This document shows positions 1-6,041 of a stretch of 30,689 nucleotides of DNA, in pieces. The notes beneath the pieces are model-generated. The model had not been told where the DNA came from and ran no database searches. It was given only the letters and a program-made list of their open reading frames with translations. The position numbers and the translations under genes were made by a program. This DNA is from Bacteroidales bacterium (GTDB taxonomy: Bacteria > Bacteroidota > Bacteroidia > Bacteroidales > Muribaculaceae): the NCBI GenBank assembly GCA_900770215.1, contig CAAGJW010000014.1:1-30689 (forward strand). The letters are read 5' to 3'. Position 1 is the first letter of the stretch, and each line of letters opens with the position of its first letter.

Positions 1-224
1 CCGGTGGGGTCGGTGAAGCGCACGGGGTTGCCGGCGCACCACAGGTAGGGGCTGAGGCCGCTGTATTTCTCGGCCAGGGGGTCTTGGGTTGTGGTGCGGC
101 CCAGGGCTGGATCCATGTGGCGGGCCTCAAAATCGTAAAAGTCGGCGCCGGCCTGCCGGTCAATCTCCTTGGCGCCGTACTTGAGGGGCTGCACGCCGGC
201 GGCTATGGAATGCTGGCTCTTCAT
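1..224 (-). CDS. RHS repeat-associated core domain protein, C-terminal part, runs off the left edge
   Basis: Reading leftward from an ATG at 224, the frame stays open to the window edge (about 74 codons). It encodes the conserved RHS core: a GVQPLKYGAKEID segment, then YDFEARHMDPALGR, DPLAEKY and NPVRFTDPTG. In Bacteroidota this core sits near the C-terminus of very large YD-repeat proteins, just before a variable toxin or effector tip. Here the large N-terminal part is missing. An in-frame stop lies at 288-290 and the only alternative start before it is a TTG. The residues just before the ATG (ALM) still look RHS-like, after which similarity is lost and the DNA becomes AT-rich. It is therefore probably an orphan RHS tip cassette or a broken gene rather than an intact short protein. 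The identity of the core is firm; whether it is expressed is unknown. Confidence 0.75.
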   Translation of the reverse strand, partial: MKSQHSIAAGVQPLKYGAKEIDRQAGADFYDFEARHMDPALGRTTTQDPLAEKYSGLSPYLWCAGNPVRFTDPT

Positions 225-450
225 AAGAGCTTTATGTAATGTTGACTTGACAAAGATATTGAAAATAATGTTGAGAATCAATGCTTTTTAAATAATTTTT
301 CTTGGCTAAATGTATTTTTTTTTTGTGGTTGATTTAGGGGTTGTCTTTGAGAATGTGCACAGTGGCAGGGTCTACACTGCACGGCCCGCTACCACCGCCT
401 GCCCATAATCTGTCGCCCCCTGCTGGCGGGTGCAACCGCGGTTTTTTTTC
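225..450. other. Intergenic region without a recognised gene
   Basis: This stretch separates the RHS remnant from the promoter of the MaoC-type gene. Its first part (about 225-340) is strongly AT-rich with T runs, unlike the GC-rich genes around it. The rest is GC-rich and has no convincing reading frame. I see no tRNA, terminator or named regulatory site. The AT-rich part may mark the breakpoint where the rest of the RHS gene was lost. Confidence 0.5.
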
Positions 451-481
451 TTGCGATGGAGGCGGGAAATGTGTAACTTTG
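451..481 (+). promoter_or_regulatory. Bacteroidales-type promoter for the MaoC-type gene
   Basis: TTG at 451-453 is followed after 20 bp by TAACTTTG at 474-481, matching the Bacteroidales sigma-factor consensus (TTTG about 20 bp before TAnnTTTG). Transcription would begin near 488, leaving a leader of about 65 nt before the ATG at 554. Confidence 0.6.
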
Positions 482-553
482 CAACTCGCCCACGGCACTG
501 GCGCGTGGCCGAAATAGTGATTACAACGACATTTTAGAAATACTCACACACAC

Positions 554-1021
554 ATGGAAAAATTAGTCATCAACTCGTTCGACGAGTTTGCAGCCTATCA
601 GGGCAAGGAGCTGGGCAAGAGCGACTGGCTCACGGTCGACCAGGATCGCATCAACAAGTTTGCCGACGCCACGCTCGACCACCAGTGGATACACGTCGAC
701 GTGGAGCGTGCCCGCGTCGAGAGCCCCTACAAGAGCACCATTGCCCACGGCTATCTCACGCTGTCGCTGCTGCCCTATCTGTGGGGGCAGATCATCGAGG
801 TCAACAATATCGACATGCTGGTGAACTACGGCATGGACAAGATGCGCTTCGGGCAGGCCGTGGTCACGGGCAGCCGTGTGCGCCTGGTGGCCAAGCTGCA
901 CAGCATCGAGAACCTGCGCGGCATAGCCAAGACCGAGATCGACTTTGCCATCGAGATCGAGGGGCAGCGCAAGCCGGCGCTCAAGGGCATCGCCTCGTTT
1001 CTGTATTATTTCAAGAAGTGA
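554..1021 (+). CDS. MaoC family dehydratase (R-specific enoyl-CoA hydratase-like)
   Basis: The 155-residue product is a single hot-dog-fold MaoC-like domain, the normal size for one-domain members. The hydratase dyad is visible as Asp42 and His47 in LDHQWIHVD, and the following conserved AHGYLTLSL segment covers residues 64-72. Family members add water to, or remove it from, 3-hydroxyacyl thioesters, so a role in acyl-CoA or acyl-ACP metabolism is likely. The exact substrate cannot be read from the sequence, and some relatives are NodN-like proteins of unknown function. The start at 554 gives a complete domain and lies downstream of a good promoter. No partner gene is next to it: the next gene is convergent, so it appears to be transcribed alone. 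Confidence 0.85.
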   Translation: MEKLVINSFDEFAAYQGKELGKSDWLTVDQDRINKFADATLDHQWIHVDVERARVESPYKSTIAHGYLTLSLLPYLWGQIIEVNNIDMLVNYGMDKMRFGQAVVTGSRVRLVAKLHSIENLRGIAKTEIDFAIEIEGQRKPALKGIASFLYYFKK

Positions 1022-1071
1022 TTTAGCAAGAAGCCACCCCCGCTTGCGGGAACGCGCGGCGGGGCGGCACG

Positions 1072-1407
1072 CTACGGTATTTCCTCATACTCGGCGTCGG
1101 AGACCTGCTCTTCGACCACGGTTTCGCGTGCCTGCTGCTGGGCCGTGACGGTCTCGCGCTGGCCGTCGTCGACTTCCTCAAAGTCGACATACTCGCCGTC
1201 GGTCTCGCTGTACACCTTGCGCCGGCCTGTGGCCGGGTCGTAGTCGCCGCTGGCCTCGTGCCGCTGCCCGCGGGTGTCGCTGTATTGCTGCTGCTGTTGC
1301 CTGTAGGCTTGGTTCACGTGCTGGCGCAGCTTGTGATAGCCCAGTGCGAGGCGTATCACAGGCCATAGCAGGAGCACGAGTAAAATCAAAACCAGGAGTA
1401 TCCACAT
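1072..1407 (-). CDS. DUF4834 family single-pass membrane protein
   Basis: The 111-residue protein begins with one hydrophobic helix (about residues 2-19, rich in Leu, Ile and Val). A short basic stretch and a hydrophilic tail follow, containing a Gln run (about 37-41) and the segment GEYVDFEEV, which I recognise from DUF4834 proteins of Bacteroidales. The function of the family is unknown. The likely topology is an N-terminal anchor with a cytoplasmic acidic tail. It lies 88 bp downstream of pssA on the same strand and no promoter is evident in that gap, so it is probably the last gene of the psd-pssA unit. This psd-pssA-DUF4834 order recurs in Bacteroidales as far as I remember, suggesting an envelope-related role, but that is inference only. 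Confidence 0.75.
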   Translation of the reverse strand: MWILLVLILLVLLLWPVIRLALGYHKLRQHVNQAYRQQQQQYSDTRGQRHEASGDYDPATGRRKVYSETDGEYVDFEEVDDGQRETVTAQQQARETVVEEQVSDAEYEEIP

Positions 1408-1495
1408 AATATGTTGTGTAAATTCATCTTATAGCCGTTGTGCTATCGGTGGTGAAATGAGCAAAAACCATGCCAGCTCCAGTGCCGATGGCAGG

Positions 1496-2266
1496 TCAGT
1501 CCTGGCGGGTGCAGGCCGAGAGGATGATGTAGAAGGCGATGGTCACGGCCAGCCCGGCAATGCCGCATGTGGCCAGCGAGAGCAGGAAAACCACCACCAT
1601 GAGATACTGTTTCCAGGCGGCCTTGAGGCTCAGGCTGTGGAGCTTGAGCGAGAACATGCGCAGGTTGCACACCATGAGCAGCGAGAAGGCCACGATGAGC
1701 ACAATCACGCACCACAGGGGCAGCACCTGGTGCCGGGTGGCAAAGAAGCTGGTGAAGCCGATCCAGAAGATGGCATTGGCCGGGATGGCCAGCCCGGTGA
1801 ACACGGTGCCCTGGTTGGGGTCGGTGTTGAAGCGTGCCAGGCGCAGGGCGCCAAAGACGGGGATGAGCAGCGTGAGATAGGGTGCCCAGGCCTGGAGGGG
1901 GTAGGCTTGCAGCATCATGTTGTAGAGTATCAGGGCCGGGGCCAGGCCGAAGCTCACCGAGTCGCTCAGCGAGTCGAGCTCCTTGCCCAGCGGCGACACG
2001 GCGTGCAGCAGGCGTGCCGTGAAGCCGTCGAGAAAGTCGAATACCGCAGCTGCGGCAATCCACACAAAGGCCACTTGATAGCCTTGCAGCCCCCACCACC
2101 AGGTGTCGAAGCAGTGGAATGCAGCGATGCAGGCCAGCGCACCCGAGAGCAGGTTGCAGCAGGTGACGGCGTTGGGGGTGTTGTTGCGTATTGATGTGAG
2201 TAGATTCATCACGATAGTGAACTTTTTTCTTGTTGTGCACGGGCCCGCACTGGGGGGCGTGCTCAT
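1496..2266 (-). CDS. pssA: CDP-diacylglycerol-serine O-phosphatidyltransferase
   Basis: This enzyme joins CDP-diacylglycerol and L-serine to make phosphatidylserine at the inner membrane. The complete CDP-alcohol phosphotransferase motif is present: D77-x2-D80-G-x2-A84-R85, then G94, D98 and D102, which bind the metal and CDP. Several hydrophobic segments fit a multi-pass membrane enzyme. The frame from 2266 overlaps the end of psd by 4 bp (ATGA), implying translational coupling. However, family members usually start close to a motif like NNTPNAVTCCNLLSG, and an internal Met20 (ATG at 2207-2209) would give a more typical N-terminus. I keep the longer start with that reservation. Its product feeds Psd, encoded directly upstream, and the length is normal either way. 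Confidence 0.92.
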   Translation of the reverse strand: MSTPPSAGPCTTRKKFTIVMNLLTSIRNNTPNAVTCCNLLSGALACIAAFHCFDTWWWGLQGYQVAFVWIAAAAVFDFLDGFTARLLHAVSPLGKELDSLSDSVSFGLAPALILYNMMLQAYPLQAWAPYLTLLIPVFGALRLARFNTDPNQGTVFTGLAIPANAIFWIGFTSFFATRHQVLPLWCVIVLIVAFSLLMVCNLRMFSLKLHSLSLKAAWKQYLMVVVFLLSLATCGIAGLAVTIAFYIILSACTRQD

Positions 2267-2943
2267 GCGTTGTTGCGGGGCTGGAGGCGTGCCACCTGGG
2301 TGACGCCGCCCACAGTCTTGTCGCCCAGTTTCACCATGATCTCGCTGTCGAGAGGCAAGAACAGGTCGACGCGCGAGCCAAACTTGATGAAGCCCATGTG
2401 CTGCTCCAGGCTCACGTGCTCGCCTGGCTCCACATAGGTGACGATGCGGCGGGCGATGGCGCCGGCGATTTGCCGCACCAGTATGTCGTCGCCGTTACGG
2501 GCTTGTATCACCACGGCCGAGCGCTCGTTCTCGGTGCTCGACTTGGGCAGGTAGGCGGCCAGGAAACGGCCATTGTGGTGCTTCACATATTTCACGGTGC
2601 CCTCGACGGGGACCCAGTTGGCATGCACGTTGAAGATGCTCATAAACACCGAGAGCTGGATGCAGTTGCGGTGCAGGTACTCGTCTTCATACACCTCCTC
2701 GAGGGCCACGACGGTGCCGTCGACGCTCGACACCACGGCGGTGGCGGGGTCGCCCTTGAAGTTGCGCCGCGGCGAGCGGAAGAAGTTGACCACGAGCAGG
2801 AAGAAGATGGTGGAAATGACAATGAAGACGACGGGTATCACTTTCCACTCGATGAAAAGATAGGCCGGGATGTTGATAACAAGCAGGATGAATAGCAACA
2901 CGAAGATGATGTTCTGTCCCTCTCTATGTATCTTATACTTCAT
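2263..2943 (-). CDS. psd: Phosphatidylserine decarboxylase proenzyme (short form)
   Basis: The enzyme decarboxylates phosphatidylserine to phosphatidylethanolamine. At 226 residues it is the short, archaeal/Bacteroidota-type form. Two hydrophobic segments lie near the N-terminus (about 12-31 and 35-53). The self-cleavage site is Gly189-Ser190 within FIKFGSRVD; the serine would become the pyruvoyl cofactor of the alpha chain. A conserved FMSIFNVHANWVP segment lies near residues 100-112. It overlaps pssA by 4 bp and lies 44 bp downstream of the phosphoethanolamine-transferase-like gene. A near-perfect promoter overlaps the end of that upstream gene, so psd-pssA-DUF4834 can be transcribed independently. 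Confidence 0.94.
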   Translation of the reverse strand: MKYKIHREGQNIIFVLLFILLVINIPAYLFIEWKVIPVVFIVISTIFFLLVVNFFRSPRRNFKGDPATAVVSSVDGTVVALEEVYEDEYLHRNCIQLSVFMSIFNVHANWVPVEGTVKYVKHHNGRFLAAYLPKSSTENERSAVVIQARNGDDILVRQIAGAIARRIVTYVEPGEHVSLEQHMGFIKFGSRVDLFLPLDSEIMVKLGDKTVGGVTQVARLQPRNNA

Positions 2944-2966
2944 TGTCGTCTTTTTGTTACAATTTA

Positions 2967-2999
2967 CAAAGGTAGTTATAATTTTGCTTATTTCACAAA
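2967..2999 (-). promoter_or_regulatory. Promoter for psd-pssA-DUF4834
   Basis: On the minus strand TTTG (2999-2996) is followed after 21 bp by TACCTTTG (2974-2967), a full match to TAnnTTTG. It overlaps the last codons of the upstream transferase gene (stop at 2988-2990). Transcription would start about 15-20 nt before the psd ATG at 2943, so the leader is very short. Confidence 0.65.
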
Positions 3000-4805
3000 A
3001 CGCGGGTATATTTTGTTGCGGTCCACGCCGCGCATCACCTTGTCGTAGTCGCAGTGGTCATAGACCAGGCGCTTGCGCGGCCTGAACTGCGGCGATATGA
3101 GGTCGCGGTCGGGCATGTAGTATTGTGTCTTGATCCTGCCCAGGTCGAGCATCACCTGGCCCACGTTGTCGGTCATGTAGGGGCGGTGCAGCGCCTGCTT
3201 GATGCGGGCCACCACATCGGGGTGCAGCTGCTTGTAGCGGTCGCTGCACCATATCACAAAGGGCACCTCGTTTTGGTACATGAGTGTGCCGGGCTTGGGG
3301 TCGGTCTCGGTGTGGCGGCCCTTGGTGTCGCGGAAGTCGTACACCTCCTCGCCGTGGTCGGCAAAGTACACGACCACGGTGTTCTTGTTGCGGTACAGGT
3401 TGAAGATTTTCTCCATCACGGCGTCGTTGTAGAGGGTGGCGTTGTCGTAGTAGGCAATCTTCTGCTTCTTGTCGGCAGTGAGCCACTTCTCGCTGCGGCG
3501 CACCGAGTCGGGCTTGAAGTGGTTGTCGTAGTAGCTGCCTGCCGGGTAGCGGTAGTGGGGGTTGACGTGCTGCCCGTAGAGATGGAACACGATGAGGTTG
3601 TGCTTGCCGTGCAGCTTCACGCGCTTGTGGAAGTCGTCGACCAGCTGGCCGTCGTAGTCGAAGCCGCCCTTGTCGCAGGCCGTGTAGGAGAGCCGCATGA
3701 TCTCGGGATTGTAGACAAACTGGTTGACGGTGACCGTGAACAGCTTGTGGGGCTGCTGGGTGCGCTGTATGTCCCACATGTACACGTTGTAGCCTGCCCG
3801 CTTGAAGATGGTGGTGAAGTTGGGCTTTTCAAACCACGACTCGCCGTCGGCCACGCTGTTGAGGCAGAAGGTGTTTTTCTCAACCACCGAGGTGATGTTT
3901 TCCTGGGCAATGACATCGGTGAAGGCAAAGAGGTTGCCCCTGTTGCGCTCTCTCACCATGCAGGGCGTGGTGTTGAGCTCGTAGCCGTAGAGGCTGGCGT
4001 GGTGCTTGATGTAGCTCTCGCCCAGCACGTAGATCACGGTGAGCGAGTCGCTCTCCTGCACCGTTGGGTGGGTGCGGTACACCTCGCGGGCCTGCTTCAC
4101 GGCCATGCGCACGTCGTTGCCGAAGGCGCGCAGCGAGTTGATGGCGTGGGCACTCTGCGTGCCTATGTCGAGCGACGTGGTAGCAAAGCCGTTGCGCCAG
4201 CGGTACACGCGCGTCGAGTTGCTGGCCAGCAGCAGCGTGCCCCAGGCATAGATGAAGAATCCCAGCCCCACGGTGGCGACGGTGCCGGCCACCAGGTCGG
4301 TGGCAAAGCTGTGGAAGGGCCTGCGCAGCGCCCGGTGCAGCTTGCCCTCGATGCAGTAGAGCACGATGATCACGATGGCCAGGCAGGCGTCGATGGTGTA
4401 GCTCAGCTGGCTCTCGGGGCTCCACATGTAGGTGTTGACAAACTCGCCGCTCTCCTTGCTCGTGGTCTCGACCAGCACGGTGAGCGTCTGCTGCGAGATG
4501 TTCATCTCAAAGTTGAACGAGAGAAACAGCGTGATGCCCAGCAGCAGCCAGGCCACAGCAGTGAGCAGGTACTTCACCAGGCGGCTGTGACTCTTCCACA
4601 CGACCCAGGTGAGCACCCACACCAGTCCCGTCTCCACGGCCAGGCTCTTGAGCCCCATGCCCCACTGGTACCAGCGGTCGCTGCTGGGCAGCGTGAGCCA
4701 GTCGATGGGCTGCTGGGCCAGCAGCAGGAAGGTGATGATGAAAAACATCCATTCGGCCCTGAGCGGGGCGGCGATATACTGGATAAAGCGCAGAATTTTT
4801 TCCAT
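2988..4805 (-). CDS. Phosphoethanolamine transferase-like protein (sulfatase fold, EptA/CptA type)
   Basis: The 605-residue protein has several N-terminal membrane helices (about 19-31, 60-70, 79-96, 138-152 and 171-194). A periplasmic alkaline-phosphatase/sulfatase-fold domain follows, beginning near residue 254. Metal and catalytic positions visible are Glu263 in VLGES, a candidate nucleophile Thr305 in QENITSVVEKNTF, a GQHVNPHYRYP segment around His413, and Asp483-His484 in FADHGEE. SLYGY and NTTP (about 271-281) are typical of EptA/CptA proteins. Such enzymes move phosphoethanolamine from phosphatidylethanolamine onto lipid A or a surface glycan; the acceptor here cannot be told. The genes that make its likely donor, psd and pssA, follow on the same strand. 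In other species this activity can lower sensitivity to cationic peptides, but nothing here shows that directly. Confidence 0.85.
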   Translation of the reverse strand: MEKILRFIQYIAAPLRAEWMFFIITFLLLAQQPIDWLTLPSSDRWYQWGMGLKSLAVETGLVWVLTWVVWKSHSRLVKYLLTAVAWLLLGITLFLSFNFEMNISQQTLTVLVETTSKESGEFVNTYMWSPESQLSYTIDACLAIVIIVLYCIEGKLHRALRRPFHSFATDLVAGTVATVGLGFFIYAWGTLLLASNSTRVYRWRNGFATTSLDIGTQSAHAINSLRAFGNDVRMAVKQAREVYRTHPTVQESDSLTVIYVLGESYIKHHASLYGYELNTTPCMVRERNRGNLFAFTDVIAQENITSVVEKNTFCLNSVADGESWFEKPNFTTIFKRAGYNVYMWDIQRTQQPHKLFTVTVNQFVYNPEIMRLSYTACDKGGFDYDGQLVDDFHKRVKLHGKHNLIVFHLYGQHVNPHYRYPAGSYYDNHFKPDSVRRSEKWLTADKKQKIAYYDNATLYNDAVMEKIFNLYRNKNTVVVYFADHGEEVYDFRDTKGRHTETDPKPGTLMYQNEVPFVIWCSDRYKQLHPDVVARIKQALHRPYMTDNVGQVMLDLGRIKTQYYMPDRDLISPQFRPRKRLVYDHCDYDKVMRGVDRNKIYPRFVK

Positions 4806-4834
4806 GTGTGCACGCGTGTTTTTAAAAAACGGTG

Positions 4835-4842
4835 CAAAAGTA
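4835..4842 (-). promoter_or_regulatory. Possible -7 element for the phosphoethanolamine transferase-like gene
   Basis: TACTTTTG on the minus strand fits TAnnTTTG and sits 30 bp before the ATG at 4805. No clear TTTG is found about 20 bp further upstream, so this is weaker than the other promoters in the window. Confidence 0.4.
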
Positions 4843-4909
4843 CTAATTTTTTTGATATTATGTGCACCTTGCCGCTGCCGCTCGCTGGCCCGGACCCTGC
4901 TGCCTCTCG

Positions 4910-4932
4910 TGGAAATGTGGTGCTGTGATGGC
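4910..4932 (+). repeat. 23-bp direct repeat, copy A
   Basis: This 23-bp sequence, beginning TGGAAATGTGGTGC, recurs at 5723-5745 in the same orientation with one mismatch (T/C at the 15th base). The two copies bracket the AT-rich patch holding the 39-codon ORF and the small membrane protein. Copy A lies 25 bp upstream of a predicted promoter. It could be a duplicated regulatory site, a family of dispersed repeats, or a scar of insertion. Confidence 0.8.
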
Positions 4933-4956
4933 TATAGCAAAAAAATCGCGCGACGC

Positions 4957-4987
4957 TTGCCGAAGTGAAAATTTATGAGTATCTTTA
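4957..4987 (+). promoter_or_regulatory. Predicted promoter for the 39-codon ORF and membrane protein
   Basis: TTG at 4957-4959 is followed after 20 bp by TATCTTTA at 4980-4987, one base off TAnnTTTG. Transcription would begin near 4994, about 50 nt before the ATG at 5045. Confidence 0.5.
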
Positions 4988-5044
4988 TCCGCGCAGGGCA
5001 GCGTGCCCCGTAAAAACGTTTCATTCACCCTAAAACCAACACTC

Positions 5045-5164
5045 ATGAAGCCTATGAGCTACACAACCGCAAGTTGTTTCCAGTGTGCCATTGCACATGA
5101 TTTCACTCCCATGAGGGAGTATTTGCGCGAGATGGATAGGTTAGGCATAAGAGTTTATTACTAA
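5045..5164 (+). CDS. Small ORF of 39 codons, function unknown
   Basis: An ATG at 5045 opens 39 codons ending with TAA at 5162-5164, just 7 bp before the next gene. The peptide starts MKPMSYTTASCFQCAIAHDF and ends RLGIRVYY. It has a Cys-x-x-Cys pair (Cys11 and Cys14), a charged middle and no signal peptide or membrane segment. I recognise no family. Support comes from its position downstream of a plausible promoter and its tight spacing to the following membrane-protein gene. It could instead be a leader or chance ORF. Its codons are less G/C-rich at third positions than those of neighbouring genes, like the gene that follows. Confidence 0.35.
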   Translation: MKPMSYTTASCFQCAIAHDFTPMREYLREMDRLGIRVYY

Positions 5165-5171
5165 AACAGGT

Positions 5172-5660
5172 ATGAAGAAGTTGCTGTGTTGGTATTACTA
5201 TGGGCACTATTTGTGGTACAAATTGATTCGCGAACCAGAAAAAGACATTGTATATAATATTGCATTGATAACGTCGGGTCTGATAACGGCTATCTGTATG
5301 TGCATAAGGCAAATCATGTCGCTGTATTTTGGGGTATCTTGGCCTTTCAGCTATGTGTTTATATTTAGTGTGGTAATTATAGACGTGGTGTCTTATCTCA
5401 AGCTCCCTTCGGTAATAAAAAAACATGATAAACGTATCATCAAGGCTTATTCGAAGTATCCAAAATGGAAAAAAATACTAATTTCTACGATCGTCAGTGT
5501 ATCGACTTTGGTGATAATGTATTTTGGCCTGGTTCACGTTTGGTGGATTTTCAACCCATATGGCGATCATTTTGAGTCTTGCAACGGCCCAGTGCCCTAC
5601 ACCGAGCCGTGGCTCGACGTCGTGCTTGATCGTGTGCTGCATGCTATCGGCCTGAAGTGA
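5172..5660 (+). CDS. Small multi-pass membrane protein, family not recognised
   Basis: The 162-residue product has an aromatic, basic N-terminus (MKKLLCWYYYGHYLWYK), hydrophobic stretches at about residues 27-45, 52-77 and 101-124, and a basic loop between the second and third (about 79-100, KKHDKR and KYPKWKK). The C-terminal part, after about residue 127, is polar with PYGDHFESCNG and a possible amphipathic end. That suggests three membrane helices. I recognise no domain. Its base composition is much more AT-rich than the rest of the window, except for the last 25 codons, which return to the local GC-rich style. The gene lies 7 bp after a 39-codon ORF, and the pair is flanked by a 23-bp direct repeat, which suggests recent acquisition. 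Function unknown. Confidence 0.7.
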   Translation: MKKLLCWYYYGHYLWYKLIREPEKDIVYNIALITSGLITAICMCIRQIMSLYFGVSWPFSYVFIFSVVIIDVVSYLKLPSVIKKHDKRIIKAYSKYPKWKKILISTIVSVSTLVIMYFGLVHVWWIFNPYGDHFESCNGPVPYTEPWLDVVLDRVLHAIGLK

Positions 5661-5722
5661 AGGTGGCTTTCACTGCCCATCTGTGCGCCGCCCCTGCCGC
5701 ACTGCCCATTGGCGCCTCAGTT

Positions 5723-5745
5723 TGGAAATGTGGTGCCGTGATGGC
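5723..5745 (+). repeat. 23-bp direct repeat, copy B
   Basis: Second copy of the sequence at 4910-4932, same orientation, 22 of 23 bases identical, 813 bp downstream. It lies in the gap between the membrane-protein gene and the TonB receptor gene, outside any gene I can support. Confidence 0.8.
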
Positions 5746-5811
5746 CTTGACTGGTTGAACCTGCCGGTGAGGCATGAAAAACCTTGTGCGGGTGCGATTT
5801 TTGCGAAATTG

Positions 5812-5844
5812 TTGAGGGGGATTGGGAAAAAAGTGCTAATTTTA
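5812..5844 (+). promoter_or_regulatory. Possible promoter for the TonB receptor/lipoprotein pair
   Basis: TTG at 5812-5814 (another TTG at 5809-5811) precedes TAATTTTA at 5837-5844 by 22 bp. The last base and the spacing are off consensus. If used, it creates a leader of about 190 nt before the ATG at 6042, covering the tiny ORF, hairpin and tandem repeat listed separately. Confidence 0.4.
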
Positions 5845-5859
5845 CAAGCTTTGTTTAAT

Positions 5860-5892
5860 ATGGACGGGTATCGCCTGAACCCTATTAAATAA
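5860..5892 (+). other. Ten-codon upstream ORF in the TonB receptor leader
   Basis: ATG at 5860 opens a 10-codon frame (MDGYRLNPIK) ending in TAA at 5890-5892. It lies just after the predicted transcription start and 23 bp before a strong hairpin. The order leader ORF then hairpin resembles an attenuation leader, but the peptide has no run of one regulatory amino acid, and so short a frame can occur by chance. Confidence 0.2.
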
Positions 5893-5915
5893 ATTAACTA
5901 AAAAAGATAAACCGG

Positions 5916-5955
5916 GCGGGTGTCGCGCTGTGCCTGCATCGCAGCGCGCCCCCGC
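5916..5955 (+). promoter_or_regulatory. Strong hairpin in the TonB receptor leader
   Basis: CGCGCTG (5924-5930) pairs with CAGCGCG (5942-5948) around an 11-nt loop. Outside an internal loop, GCGGG (5916-5920) pairs with CCCGC (5951-5955). No U run follows on the plus strand, so it is more likely a leader structure than an intrinsic terminator. It sits about 90 bp before the receptor ATG. Confidence 0.5.
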
Positions 5956-5972
5956 GACTTGAGGCATGATCG

Positions 5973-6011
5973 ACAAACAAACTTGCTACAAACAAACTTG
6001 CTACAAACAAA
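5973..6011 (+). repeat. 15-bp tandem repeat in the TonB receptor leader
   Basis: The unit ACAAACAAACTTGCT occurs at 5973-5987 and 5988-6002, and the first part of a third copy follows. It ends about 30 bp before the receptor ATG. It may be a slippage-prone spacer in the leader or a binding site; no known motif was recognised. Confidence 0.85.
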
Positions 6012-6041
6012 AATACAACACATAATAATATTTTTTTCTAT

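Noticed and set aside
1031..1050. Possible terminator hairpin after the MaoC-type gene
   Set aside because: Only a 4-bp stem (CCCG/CGGG) with a 4-nt loop and no U run; too weak to list as a feature.
3054..4928. 624-codon plus-strand frame opposite the phosphoethanolamine transferase-like gene
   Set aside because: The product is His/Val/Leu-rich without recognisable motifs, while the minus strand encodes a clear sulfatase-fold enzyme.
4858..5046. 62-codon minus-strand frame between the transferase gene and the 39-codon ORF
   Set aside because: It crosses a predicted plus-strand promoter and the direct repeat, and its product has no recognisable features.
5683..5892. 69-codon frame after the membrane-protein gene
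   Set aside because: It has no ATG at its 5' end, runs through copy B of the direct repeat and the predicted promoter, and shows no protein-like features. Only its last ten codons are kept as a possible leader ORF.
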